Assembly (NCBI RefSeq): GCF_000973105.1
Contig: NC_015844.1
Coordinates: 1,794,501-1,858,500 of the forward strand
Direction: 5' to 3'
Origin: Zobellia galactanivorans
GTDB taxonomy: Bacteria; Bacteroidota; Bacteroidia; Flavobacteriales; Flavobacteriaceae
Length of the DNA stretch: 64,000 nt
Shown here: positions 38,144 through 47,275 of the stretch, in pieces
How the letters are laid out: every line of letters starts with the position of its first letter
Position numbering within the stretch: the stretch's first letter is position 1
Notes under the pieces: generated by a model
Told to the model about the DNA's origin: nothing
Database searches by the model: none
The model's input: the letters and a program-made list of their open reading frames with translations, nothing else
Translations under genes and position numbers: made by a program

Positions 38144-38411
38144 AACAGTATCTTAACCCTTTCCTTATCTTAAATAAGGCAACAATACTCCAACAGTATT
38201 CTGCATCATGAGCAAATAATCCAGACTTTGACAACAATGTTAAAGGTCTAGTTCCCATACAGCGTGTAATTTCGTTGCAAACGGCTTCAAGCAGGCATTT
38301 TCTATACCAATTTTACCATCATCAAAAATCATCAAAATCCCACCTAACTCACATCTATGATATTCCGAACGGTATTTGTCCTTTCCCCCTCAAATTTAAA
38401 ACCCTTGGATT

Positions 38412-39293
38412 ATGCAAGATTCCACCACATTGAGTACCCTAGAAGAAATCAGGGCCATTAGCTTCTTTTCAACCTCTTTAAGTTCCAAAGAAACGATTGA
38501 TGAAATACTTTGGGATATTACCAAAAACGTGATCCATCGATTGGGATTCATTGACTGCGTTATTTACACTTACGATTACGAAACATGCCAACTAACGCAA
38601 CATGCCGCTTATGGTGTTAAAAATCCGTTCGATGAGCGTATACACAATCGGATTAAACTCGAATTGGGCGAGGGAATCGTAGGTAGTGTGGCTATGTCAA
38701 AATCAGCTGAAATCATCAACGATACCTCTAAAGACCCAAGATATATCGTTGACGATGCATCACGCCTTTCGGAAATATGCGTGCCCATTATTATAAATGA
38801 CACCCTATTCGGCATTATAGACTCTGAGCATCCGCAAAAAGCGTTTTTTACGGAGAAGCACCTACATCTATTGAATATCATTGCCGCACTTTGTGCACAA
38901 AGAATCAAAGCGCTCAACTTAAAGACCAAAAAAAACTTTACCAAGGCCAACCAATACTTTAAAAAATTGGAAGAACTCATGCGGTTCAAAAAGCTGTACC
39001 GCAACCCCAACCTGAGCTTGAACTCGGTTTCCGAAGCACTTGGCATTTCCGCATGCTACCTATCAAGTATGGTCAACAGTCTTTTGAACAAAAGTTTTAT
39101 CGATTTTATCAATGAGTATAGAATTGCAGATGTCAAACAAAATCTAAATTCTGACCGCTATGCCCACTATACGATCGTTTCTTTAGGCCTCGAAGCCGGG
39201 TTCAATTCCAAATCCGCTTTTTATTCGGCCTTTAAAAAACATACGGGCCTTACCCCACTGCAGTACAAGAACGATTGCTGCGTATTATCCTGA
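38412..39293 (+). CDS. GAF-sensor AraC-type transcriptional regulator
   Basis: This 293-residue cytoplasmic protein has a GAF domain (about 20-165, with LGEGIVGSVAMSKSAEIIND) and a C-terminal AraC helix-turn-helix (about 195-290, ending with GLTPLQYK). The GAF domain may bind a small molecule or sense redox state. It follows the hybrid regulator after a 268-base gap that holds no other gene or obvious hairpin. Its targets are unknown; the collagen-like gene downstream is the nearest candidate. Confidence 0.87.
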   Translation: MQDSTTLSTLEEIRAISFFSTSLSSKETIDEILWDITKNVIHRLGFIDCVIYTYDYETCQLTQHAAYGVKNPFDERIHNRIKLELGEGIVGSVAMSKSAEIINDTSKDPRYIVDDASRLSEICVPIIINDTLFGIIDSEHPQKAFFTEKHLHLLNIIAALCAQRIKALNLKTKKNFTKANQYFKKLEELMRFKKLYRNPNLSLNSVSEALGISACYLSSMVNSLLNKSFIDFINEYRIADVKQNLNSDRYAHYTIVSLGLEAGFNSKSAFYSAFKKHTGLTPLQYKNDCCVLS

Positions 39294-39340
39294 TTTTTTA
39301 AATCCAAAAGATACAGGACTCCCCCCCTTGACTTAACGAT

Positions 39341-39348
39341 TAGGTTTG
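39341..39348 (+). promoter_or_regulatory. -7 box before the collagen-like gene
   Basis: TAGGTTTG fits TAnnTTTG; the leader to ATG 39510 would be about 155 bases, unusually long for this window. Confidence 0.35.
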
Positions 39349-39509
39349 CACCTGTAACCTTAATAAGGAAATTTTTCTTGTCGAAAAAAATCGACCCTGG
39401 CAAGCCAATAGAACACTTTGACATTCGAGAACAACAACAATTAAAAATAAGGGGAATCAACGATTCCTTTCTATTAAATCAAGTGAATTATAAACAAAAA
39501 ACAATTACT

Positions 39510-40118
39510 ATGAAAACTTTAAGAAACGTACTTTTCCTAACATTCTTCGGATTGCTTACCATTGCCTGCTCCAAAGATGGTGAAGACGGTGATATTGGGC
39601 CTCAAGGTCCACAAGGTGAACAAGGGGAACAAGGGCCGACGGGTCCACAAGGTGAAGCAGGTGCCGATGGCGAGCAGGGGGAAACAGGTACGGCCAATGT
39701 GATTTATTCCGATTGGTTTGATTCGCCTATTCTCGGCGATGACGGTAATATAGAGTCGTCGACGGCCAATGGCTCTGTAGATGTGGCGGGACTTAGCGAA
39801 GAGTTCGTCGAGACCGGCACCGTATTGGTATACGGTAAGGTAACCTCGAACAACAATGTGTATGCCCTGCCCTATTTGGGCAACCAAGGGGTCAGTTACT
39901 ATTACTATTTTGACGAGGGCATAATCAATATCAGGCTGGCTACCGTAGACGGTTCGAATATAGGGACGACTTTGTTCGGTACGTATCGCTATGTGTTGAT
40001 TCCCGGAGGCGTTAAAGCTAAAAATGGAATTGGGGGAGTGACTACCAAGACGGAAACTATGGATTTTTCAAAAATGAGCTATGACGAGATCGTGGCACAT
40101 TTTAATATTCCCAAATAA
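39510..40118 (+). CDS. Collagen-like repeat lipoprotein
   Basis: This 202-residue surface or periplasmic protein has a lipoprotein signal with Cys20 (LLTIAC), then about eleven Gly-X-Y triplets (about 27-61, rich in GPQGEQG-type units), then a beta-rich domain of about 140 residues (with SDWFDSPILGDDG and a second half around TTLFGTYRYVLIPGG). Similar collagen-tailed lipoproteins are common in Bacteroidetes, and their role is unknown. The frame is open back to 39378, but ATG 39510 gives the lipobox. A terminator follows. Confidence 0.85.
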   Translation: MKTLRNVLFLTFFGLLTIACSKDGEDGDIGPQGPQGEQGEQGPTGPQGEAGADGEQGETGTANVIYSDWFDSPILGDDGNIESSTANGSVDVAGLSEEFVETGTVLVYGKVTSNNNVYALPYLGNQGVSYYYYFDEGIINIRLATVDGSNIGTTLFGTYRYVLIPGGVKAKNGIGGVTTKTETMDFSKMSYDEIVAHFNIPK

Positions 40119-40130
40119 AGCCAGTTCTAT

Positions 40131-40159
40131 AAGGAGGCTGTTAACGGCCTCCTTTTTTT
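40131..40159 (+). terminator. Intrinsic terminator of the collagen-like gene
   Basis: AAGGAGGC (40131-40138) pairs with GCCTCCTT (40147-40154), followed by a T run. Confidence 0.8.
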
Positions 40160-40262
40160 CTACCAAAACCTTGGCAATAGACTTTCATCTTAAGGCAAAA
40201 GTCTAGCAACGGTACAAGAACAAAACATCCTCACCCAAATTACATTTCCATAAAAAACAGAT

Positions 40263-40886
40263 ATGAAGACACAAAGCATAACACTAATTCTATTATTCCT
40301 TTGCAGCTTATCAATGGCACAACAACAGCCGAATACGATAAGAGTGAGCGCACGGGCTATCTATATCGACCCCGACCCTGTTTTTAAAGCGGACGTCTCC
40401 CTAACCGACAGTTATTCGGACCAAAGCATCAACAAAATGCAGATCGATCAAATGAGAGCGCATTTTAAAAAAATCATTGAGGATAACGGCTTGTCTTGGA
40501 ACGATATAAAAGAGCATCCGGGCACCTTTGGCTTTGAAACCATGGGATACAATAAAGAAGGTATTATCTATCAATATAAGACCAAATCGGCCGAGAACAT
40601 GAAACAGTTTTTGAAAATTAAATCGCCCCTTATTCAGAGCCTGAATATGACCTCAAATATTCAAATCGATGACCGCGAAGCAGAAAAAATCACCCAGATG
40701 GCCTTTGACAAATCATATAAACAAGCCTCGCTTCTTGCCAAAACCATGAATAAGGACTTAGGAAACATTTTATCGGTACAAGAAAATGGAAGCGTTTTCG
40801 GAAAACAATATGGGGTTAGCCTATACTACGACAGACCGCCAGGTGAGTTTTACTACGATATTATGGTAACCTATGAACTTAAGTAA
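40263..40886 (+). CDS. Secreted SIMPL/DUF541-like protein
   Basis: This 207-residue protein has a signal peptide (about 1-20, ending in SMAQ) and the layout of SIMPL-domain proteins: an N-terminal strand with repeated-residue pattern around IRVSARAIYIDPDPVFKADV, and a helix with regularly spaced alanines and lysines followed by KDLGNILSVQE. SIMPL proteins are periplasmic or outer membrane, function unclear. The assignment rests on pattern only. No operon partner is seen. Confidence 0.6.
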   Translation: MKTQSITLILLFLCSLSMAQQQPNTIRVSARAIYIDPDPVFKADVSLTDSYSDQSINKMQIDQMRAHFKKIIEDNGLSWNDIKEHPGTFGFETMGYNKEGIIYQYKTKSAENMKQFLKIKSPLIQSLNMTSNIQIDDREAEKITQMAFDKSYKQASLLAKTMNKDLGNILSVQENGSVFGKQYGVSLYYDRPPGEFYYDIMVTYELK

Positions 40887-41193
40887 ACCCATAAAAAATC
40901 GCGTTCTTTCGTCTATTTCTATTGCCCGCCATTCGTAGCAACAAAGATTCTACCATAGTAAACTAGGTAAAAGCTCAACAAATTGAACTAAAAAACGACC
41001 TTACATTCTTGTGACGGCTCCAAGCTATAATGGAATGATAAAAATAGTTGTGGAAGTACGGGTATTCACCCAACCCATAGCGGGTTGCAAGAGAGAAGTT
41101 GCCCCAAAGGCATAGGGGGAACACGTTTACCCAGCGTTTTCTAACCATTCATTGTACAAAACAATGTAGAATACGTTGGGTCGACCCCTATGT
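40887..41193. other. 307-base intergenic region with two hairpins
   Basis: No gene. CAACCC/GGGTTG (41071-41087) forms a small hairpin. A larger imperfect hairpin spans 41129-41181: outer ACCCAGCG...CGTTGGGT and an inner CATTGT/ACAATG stem, with bulges on one side. It could be an intergenic repeat or terminator region. Confidence 0.5.
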
Positions 41194-42396
41194 TCACTTG
41201 GGAAGCCTCAGGTAAAAATAGACCCCCGGTCTCTTATCGGGCCTATGGCCTAACTCTATTTTTCCCCCAAGCTTATCAACAATAGCCTTGATCGTGGCTA
41301 GACCGATGCCTGTATCCATAGTGTTTTCAAAACTTAAGGTCTCGAACATGACAAAAACCTTATCCCAATATTTCTCCGGTATGCCCGGTCCGTTATCTTG
41401 GTAGGTAAAATTATAACCCTCGTTGTCTTCTGAGAATGCAATTAGAAGTTCGGTCACCGATCGTTCCGAGAACTTTACGGAATTCATTATCAATTCAAAA
41501 AATATCTGAACGAAACTTTTTAAAGACTGAACTATTTCGTGCCCGCAATTTTCAAGTTTCAAATCGATAGTAGCGGCTCCACCCGCTTTTTTTACAATTT
41601 CATTGATTTGCGTTTCAATGTGAAATTCTTGCAACTCGATTTCATCGTTCATGATGTTGGTGTAGTTCATAATACCATTGAAAGAAGTATCCATATATCC
41701 CACACGATTGTCTATGGTATCGAGCCACCCAACAATTTCGGTATTCTTAAATAAGTGCAGATAATCTTCCTTTATAAACCCGACCAAAGCGCTTATATCT
41801 AAGAGGGGGGTCTTTAAATCATGGGCCAAACGATAGGTAAAATGCTTGAGTTGGGCATTCTTTATACTTAGTTCATCATTTATTTTTTTTTGAAGGATGT
41901 TTTGACGCCGAAGTTCCAATTGGGCCATTACCTGATTGGCCAATGCCTTTAAGGAAGCCTTTTGTCGATCGGTGAAGTTGTCTCTAGCCTTGGTATCAAT
42001 AACGCATAAGGTGCCTATGGAATGCCCCTCCTTCGTTGTCAAAGGTGCCCCGGCATAGAACTGAACCCCTGGCCCGCCCGTAACTAAAGGATTATCGTGA
42101 AAACGCTCATCTTGGCTCGCATCTTCAACAACGAACAAATCTTCCGGCGCATTAATAGCATGGGCACAAAAAGCCAGGTCACGCGGCGTTTCCGTAGCAT
42201 CGATACCGTAATGCGATTTAAACCACTGCCGATTCGAATCTACCAAGGAGACCAAGGCCATAGGCGTATTACAGATATCCGCGGCAATATGGGTTATGGC
42301 ATCGTATTCTTCCTCTTCCAAGGTATTCAGGATATGAAAACTTTCCAAGGCCTTGAGCCTGTACTCTTCGTTAAGTGGAATTTCCGGTTTAATCAT
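41194..42396 (-). CDS. GAF-domain sensor histidine kinase
   Basis: This 400-residue soluble kinase has an N-terminal GAF domain (about 20-165, with the FCAHAI and IGTLCVID segments typical of this phytochrome-like group), a dimerisation helix pair with phospho-acceptor H192 in RLAHDLKTPL, and a HATPase domain (about 280-398) with DNGPGIPEKYWDKVF and GIGLATIK. No response regulator is encoded beside it. No membrane segment is present, so it senses an intracellular signal, perhaps light, redox or a ligand; the chromophore Cys of true phytochromes is not evident. Confidence 0.9.
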   Translation of the reverse strand: MIKPEIPLNEEYRLKALESFHILNTLEEEEYDAITHIAADICNTPMALVSLVDSNRQWFKSHYGIDATETPRDLAFCAHAINAPEDLFVVEDASQDERFHDNPLVTGGPGVQFYAGAPLTTKEGHSIGTLCVIDTKARDNFTDRQKASLKALANQVMAQLELRRQNILQKKINDELSIKNAQLKHFTYRLAHDLKTPLLDISALVGFIKEDYLHLFKNTEIVGWLDTIDNRVGYMDTSFNGIMNYTNIMNDEIELQEFHIETQINEIVKKAGGAATIDLKLENCGHEIVQSLKSFVQIFFELIMNSVKFSERSVTELLIAFSEDNEGYNFTYQDNGPGIPEKYWDKVFVMFETLSFENTMDTGIGLATIKAIVDKLGGKIELGHRPDKRPGVYFYLRLPK

Positions 42397-42638
42397 TCAC
42401 CAAGGTTTAGATTCATTTAATGTACAACAAAAAAGTATAGGTAAAAACTTTCTTTTAAGATTGCAAATCCCTGAATGTCAAACCCCAAAACAATCACAAT
42501 TCCATAGTTTGCAAATTACATTATCTAAGCATCTTTTTATATTTGAAAAAATAGAATCTAAAACATGGAAAGGCCGAAATATCCATCATCTATAAGCGAA
42601 TCACGTAGCTGGGCCGGGTCTTCATAATACTTCAAAAA

Positions 42639-42662
42639 AACCGCCAAAAACAATTGGCGGTT
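42639..42662 (-). terminator. Intrinsic terminator of the exopolysaccharide transferase gene
   Basis: AACCGCCAA (42639-42647) pairs with TTGGCGGTT (42654-42662); on the minus strand it is followed by a T run. Confidence 0.8.
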
Positions 42663-42713
42663 CCCTTTTATACTTCGCTGGCGGACGATTCAAACCCGAT
42701 CATCTTAACCCGT

Positions 42714-44069
42714 CTAATATGCCTTTTCCTCTCCACGGATGGCATTTACTACCGTAAAATAAATTATACTCAAATCAAGCCCGAGAGACCAGCTCTCGGT
42801 ATAAAAAATATCGAACCGAATGCGGTTGACAATATCGGCCTTTTTCATAATCTCGCCCCGATAGCCCTTTATTTGTGCCAAGCCCGTAATGCCCGGTTTT
42901 ACAAAATGCCGAACTAGGTACTTATCAATAGAAGTCTCGTACATTTCCGTGTGCGACTCCATATGCGGCCTTGGGCCAACCACACTCATATTGCCCAGAA
43001 AAACGTTGATAAACTGAGGTAACTCATCAATACTGGTCTTACGTAATATTCTACCGATACGGGTAACCCGCATATCGTTTTTAGTGGCCATAAGGGTATC
43101 TGACTCTGCATTCTGTGTCATAGACCTAAATTTGTAACACCAAAAAGGCTTTCTATTGACCCCATGTCTTTTTTGCTTGAAGAACAAGGGACCCTTTGAC
43201 TCTAATTTCATCAACACAAAGAGGATAGGCGTAAGCCATGACAATACCGTAAGAATCACAAAGGAAGAAAACAACAAATCAAAAGTTCTTTTTATGATCG
43301 GAGCATATTCAAGCTCTAAGGGCGATTTTCGCATTGCGAGAACCGGTATATTGTCATAGAGTTCAATGGACATAGAACGTGTAAAAATCTCCTTGTTATC
43401 GGGAATAATCATCAATTTCTTCAAATTGTTATCGGCGAAAGTAATCAAGTACTCCAGCTCCTTTTTCGAAAGGTTCGATGTAACGCAATAGATATAGTCA
43501 ACATCATTTTCAAGCACGTATTTAAAACAATCGTTCATCTTTCCCAAATACGTGGGACTCACAGAAGGGCGGTCGTCAAAAAAACCCTTGTACCGATACC
43601 CCAATTCCGGTTGATCGAACACCTTCCTGATTTTCTTAAGGTTTTTATCCCGGCCTACCACAACTACGTTTGTAAAGTTTCCGCCGTACAATCTATATTT
43701 GGTCCTAACCCAATAGAAGAAAGACCTATAAACGGTTATGAACAAACAAACGACCAAATAGACCGTAGCACGGTATTCAAAAGCATAAACTCCATTAGAT
43801 TTAAAGCCGTAAAGCGCAAAATAGGCGAGCCCGAAAATACCTAGCAACCTAAAATATTTGCCCAGATTGGTCTCAAACCTTTCCCTTCTTTCCGTAGGGT
43901 AGTAATTAAGACTGAAGGCTGCAATGAGCCAAGCCAAATTATAATAGAGCGCATTGGTTCCTTCTAAATATGTAAGGGGGGTCATGAAGTAAAGTACCCC
44001 ATTAACAATGCATAAATGTATTAAAACTGAAAACGGAATGATTAACAAAGACTTTTTCATACGCATCAT
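42714..44069 (-). CDS. Undecaprenyl-phosphate sugar phosphotransferase (WcaJ-like)
   Basis: This 451-residue enzyme primes exopolysaccharide synthesis by moving a sugar-1-phosphate to undecaprenyl phosphate. It has four or so N-terminal membrane helices (about 1-115), a CoA_binding_3 Rossmann-like domain (about 120-245), one further helix (about 265-290) and the bacterial sugar transferase domain with KRTFDLLFSS, PILFVLMKLESKGPLFFKQ and GPRPHMESHTEMYE. It stands alone, with no glycosyltransferase cluster beside it. The start could be 44069 or the ATG at 44060 (MKKSLL). Confidence 0.92.
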   Translation of the reverse strand: MMRMKKSLLIIPFSVLIHLCIVNGVLYFMTPLTYLEGTNALYYNLAWLIAAFSLNYYPTERRERFETNLGKYFRLLGIFGLAYFALYGFKSNGVYAFEYRATVYLVVCLFITVYRSFFYWVRTKYRLYGGNFTNVVVVGRDKNLKKIRKVFDQPELGYRYKGFFDDRPSVSPTYLGKMNDCFKYVLENDVDYIYCVTSNLSKKELEYLITFADNNLKKLMIIPDNKEIFTRSMSIELYDNIPVLAMRKSPLELEYAPIIKRTFDLLFSSFVILTVLSWLTPILFVLMKLESKGPLFFKQKRHGVNRKPFWCYKFRSMTQNAESDTLMATKNDMRVTRIGRILRKTSIDELPQFINVFLGNMSVVGPRPHMESHTEMYETSIDKYLVRHFVKPGITGLAQIKGYRGEIMKKADIVNRIRFDIFYTESWSLGLDLSIIYFTVVNAIRGEEKAY

Positions 44070-44553
44070 CTCTTTAAGTTATTAGGACCAAAAAGTATCA
44101 ACTATTGAACTGTTATTACCGGAATCTAAAATATGGGGATATGACATTGCCCCTCAAAATAGACTCCTATGTATTCAATAGGTTGAAGCCAAATGAAAGT
44201 GAAAAAACATTGGGGAAGGCAAGCCAAGGAACCTAAAAAATGGGGGCCTTGATTTACTACGTTTCTTCAATTTGCAACAAAAGTAGGTATGCTTATAAAG
44301 CTTAAAGTAAATACATCTTTCACCGAGAAAATAGCATATCGATAAATTATTTTCACAGATATGATGAAATCGATATACATTTATCAATACTTCGCTTAAA
44401 AACAAGATGATAATTCAATTTAAAAAAGTATAATCTTGAATCAATCAGAAAAACCCCCTTGAAATCAAGAATATTTGAATTAACATTTTATTAAGAAATA
44501 TTAAAGGGTTCCCTGAGTTGTTAGAAGTCGTCAATTATAAAGGTATGAATGGC
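44070..44553. other. 484-base AT-rich intergenic region
   Basis: No convincing gene. A minus-strand box TACTTTTG (44278-44285) fits the -7 consensus about 210 bases upstream of the transferase gene, so this region may hold a long leader. No hairpin of note was seen. Confidence 0.4.
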
Positions 44554-45819
44554 TTAGGCTTTGTTTTTCCTTAACTCCTTCCACTGTAAAAGGATATAAG
44601 TCAACCCTCCCAGCAGAAAGGAATCAATAAAATAAGCATGGGTCAATTGAAAAATGTCCAAATAGGTAAACACGGTTATTCCCGAGCTAATAACCCAACT
44701 GATCAAGGCCTTTGGCTCCCATTCTGCAATTTCGCTCAACTCGTAGTGTTGTTTTTTAACCCAATAAAAATGGATGATATAGATTGAGGAAATAGCAGGC
44801 GCCAAAACGCCTAGAAAACTAAGAAAATCGAACAGATAATTCGAAAAACCGAGTAGGGCAAAGATAATACCAAGAACGCTTGATGTTAAGGTCATTTTTT
44901 GAAAGGACCAACCCGTTTTTACCGTAGAAAAAGTGAGCGCTGTAGAATAGAGGTTACAGGCGTTGCCTACCCATGTAGAAACCAATAACAAAGCGAATGC
45001 CGGCAATACCAGTCCGAATTCCTGCATAACTTTTATAATATCCACTTCGCCTGTTTGTATCGAAGGAATAGCACTTAAAATCAAGGCTATGGGGAAACCG
45101 ATCGTTATACCCAGTACGGCGACCATACTCTGCTTGTCATTGTATATAAAACGGGAAAAATCTGCCATTAACACAGGAAAAAGAATAGAGGAACCAACCA
45201 GTATGGAAGTAGCTTCAAACAGGGTCATACTCGGATTTTCCGGTACAAAATCCAAGACCTCCTGAAAAGACATGCCTTGATCGAAGGAAACATAAATAAC
45301 ATAAATTAAAAACAATGTAAGTACCGGTACAGCCATATTTGCCAATCGTTCCAAACTTCGTATACCTCGAAAAGTGGTTGCGGTGATTAACACCCCCATT
45401 ACCAAGATTATAATCCACTGTGGCAATACTACAGAAAACGTAGCGAATGCAGTGTCTGCGACCGCTATAGCCAATAATTCCAAGGCTACGGAAAACCAGC
45501 CCAAAAGAGTGATACCAAAAATGGTGTTCATAATCTTGGCCCCTTGCCTACCAAAGCTAAAATGAAGTATCATATAAGTAGAAAGACGAGAACGGTTACC
45601 GATTCTAGTTGTAGCCAGACACATTAGCGTTAATACGGCTGTACTTATACCAAAAGCCCATAAAGCACCTTTAAACCCTATGCCCAACGCAACTTCAGAC
45701 CCCAAATAAAGAATAGGGAGCGTTAACCCTGTGCCGGCAATAAGCAATGCAATAAGCCAACCAGAAGTAAAATCTTTAGATTGTACTTTGGTGTTTGTAT
45801 ATTGATTATTCTCGGCCAT
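44554..45819 (-). CDS. NCS1-type nucleobase/hydantoin permease, copy 2
   Basis: This 421-residue protein has twelve predicted membrane helices, starting GWLIALLIAGTGLTLPILYLGSEVALGIG, the pattern of CodB/Mhp1-type (NCS1) transporters, which carry cytosine, uracil, allantoin, hydantoins or related rings. It is the last gene of the minus-strand operon, 10 bases after pepD. It is clearly paralogous to the 47275-48543 permease (shared motifs RLSTYMILHFSFG and LTFSTVKTG-like), so two related carriers bracket the peptidase. The substrate is unknown. Confidence 0.88.
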   Translation of the reverse strand: MAENNQYTNTKVQSKDFTSGWLIALLIAGTGLTLPILYLGSEVALGIGFKGALWAFGISTAVLTLMCLATTRIGNRSRLSTYMILHFSFGRQGAKIMNTIFGITLLGWFSVALELLAIAVADTAFATFSVVLPQWIIILVMGVLITATTFRGIRSLERLANMAVPVLTLFLIYVIYVSFDQGMSFQEVLDFVPENPSMTLFEATSILVGSSILFPVLMADFSRFIYNDKQSMVAVLGITIGFPIALILSAIPSIQTGEVDIIKVMQEFGLVLPAFALLLVSTWVGNACNLYSTALTFSTVKTGWSFQKMTLTSSVLGIIFALLGFSNYLFDFLSFLGVLAPAISSIYIIHFYWVKKQHYELSEIAEWEPKALISWVISSGITVFTYLDIFQLTHAYFIDSFLLGGLTYILLQWKELRKNKA

Positions 45820-45829
45820 AATGCATGGA

Positions 45830-47275
45830 TCAATCCAATTCTTTAAGTAATTTGACCAAGAGTTTCCAGAATTTCTGGGTAGAACTTATTTGTAACCGTT
45901 CTTCCGGCGAATGCGCGCCCAAGATATTCGGGCCAAAAGAAATCATTTGCATATTAGGGAAGGTGCCCGATAATATTCCACACTCTAAACCGGCATGTAT
46001 CGATTTAATAGCGGGCAACTCTCCATTCAGTTCCTTGTAACAACGTGTGGCCAATGCCAACAATTCGCTATTTGGCTTAGGCTCCCAACCTGGATAAGGA
46101 CCGTTTTCAGAGACTTTGGCAAAAGGACAACAACCTTTTATCTTATTTACAAGTTCGTCGCGCTCCCCATCTACAGAACTACGTGTATGACAGCCTATAT
46201 GGTAACTGCCCTGACCCACATTCAAAATAGCGATATTGTTCGACGTCTGTACCAAACCTTCTATTCCTTCGGTCATGGCATACACCCCATTGGGCATGGT
46301 CAATATCGCCTCGATCAGTCTCTTTTGGGTCTTAATATCCAAAACACCCATAGTGTTTTCAGACCTAAAAACTTCAATGCCCAAATCGGGATCGGTCTTT
46401 TGGTATTTTCGTCTAAGTTCCTGCTCAATATCTTTCAATGCTTGGGCAAATAGTTCATATTTGTCTTCCCTGATCGCAATGATTGCCGAACCGTTCCTTG
46501 GTATTACGTTCGTCAAGGTTCCAATGTCTACACTATGCAACCTACAGTCGGTTTGTGAAATCAAATACTCCAAACATTCGGTCAGTACCAAAATGCCATT
46601 GGCTCTGTTCAGGTGAATATCCACTCCCGAATGACCCCCGGTCAAACCGCCTACCTTGATTTCCTTAAGGCAATATTCTTTGGCGTCAAGAAGCTTTATA
46701 TCATACGATCCATCAACAGCGACATCTACCCCACCGGCACAACCAATGGTAATTTCATCGTCTTCTTCCGAATCTAAGTTCAACAAAACGGAACCTTGCA
46801 ATTGTTCCTTGGTCAATGCCATGGCGCCCGTCATTCCCATTTCTTCATCAATCGTAAACAAGGCCTCTATTGGCGGGTGCTCTATATCATTGGACGTTAA
46901 TACCGCCATAATGGCCGCCACACCAATCCCGTTGTCCGCTCCCAATGTGGTTTCTTTTGCCTTTACCCAATCTCCATCAACGAACATTTCTATGCCTTGG
47001 CTTGCAAAATCAAAATTTGAGGTCGCCTCCTTTTGATGTACCATATCTAAATGCCCCTGTAAAACAACGGTTCTAGCATCTAGCTTTCGCTTAGTGGCCG
47101 GTTTCTTGATGATAACGTTCCCAATTGCATCAACAGAAGTTTCTAAGTTTAACGACTTCCCAAAAGCAACCATAAACCCTGTAATCTCTTGTTCTTTTGT
47201 AGAAGCCCGCGGTATAGTATTAATGGCTTCAAAATGATGCCAAATAGCATTTGGTTCTAATTTGGTTATTTGCAT
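45830..47275 (-). CDS. pepD: Cytosol non-specific dipeptidase (PepD, M20)
   Basis: This 481-residue metallopeptidase cleaves dipeptides including those with beta-alanine or unusual residues (carnosine-like). Zinc ligands lie in QGHLDMVH (H75, D77), LGADNG and DEEMGMTGA (general base Glu), with a lid domain in the middle (about 200-380). It overlaps the upstream permease gene by 1 base (TAATG) and precedes the second NCS1 permease by 10 bases. Its context suggests hydrolysis of an imported amide or dipeptide. Confidence 0.92.
   Translation of the reverse strand: MQITKLEPNAIWHHFEAINTIPRASTKEQEITGFMVAFGKSLNLETSVDAIGNVIIKKPATKRKLDARTVVLQGHLDMVHQKEATSNFDFASQGIEMFVDGDWVKAKETTLGADNGIGVAAIMAVLTSNDIEHPPIEALFTIDEEMGMTGAMALTKEQLQGSVLLNLDSEEDDEITIGCAGGVDVAVDGSYDIKLLDAKEYCLKEIKVGGLTGGHSGVDIHLNRANGILVLTECLEYLISQTDCRLHSVDIGTLTNVIPRNGSAIIAIREDKYELFAQALKDIEQELRRKYQKTDPDLGIEVFRSENTMGVLDIKTQKRLIEAILTMPNGVYAMTEGIEGLVQTSNNIAILNVGQGSYHIGCHTRSSVDGERDELVNKIKGCCPFAKVSENGPYPGWEPKPNSELLALATRCYKELNGELPAIKSIHAGLECGILSGTFPNMQMISFGPNILGAHSPEERLQISSTQKFWKLLVKLLKELD

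Noticed and set aside
41129-41181. Functional integron
   Set aside because: There is no integrase gene or second attC-like site in the window; only the hairpin shape is reported.
44175-44405. Minus-strand open frame of 76 residues in the AT-rich gap
   Set aside because: The composition is Cys/Phe/Tyr-rich and random-looking, with no family match that I recognise.
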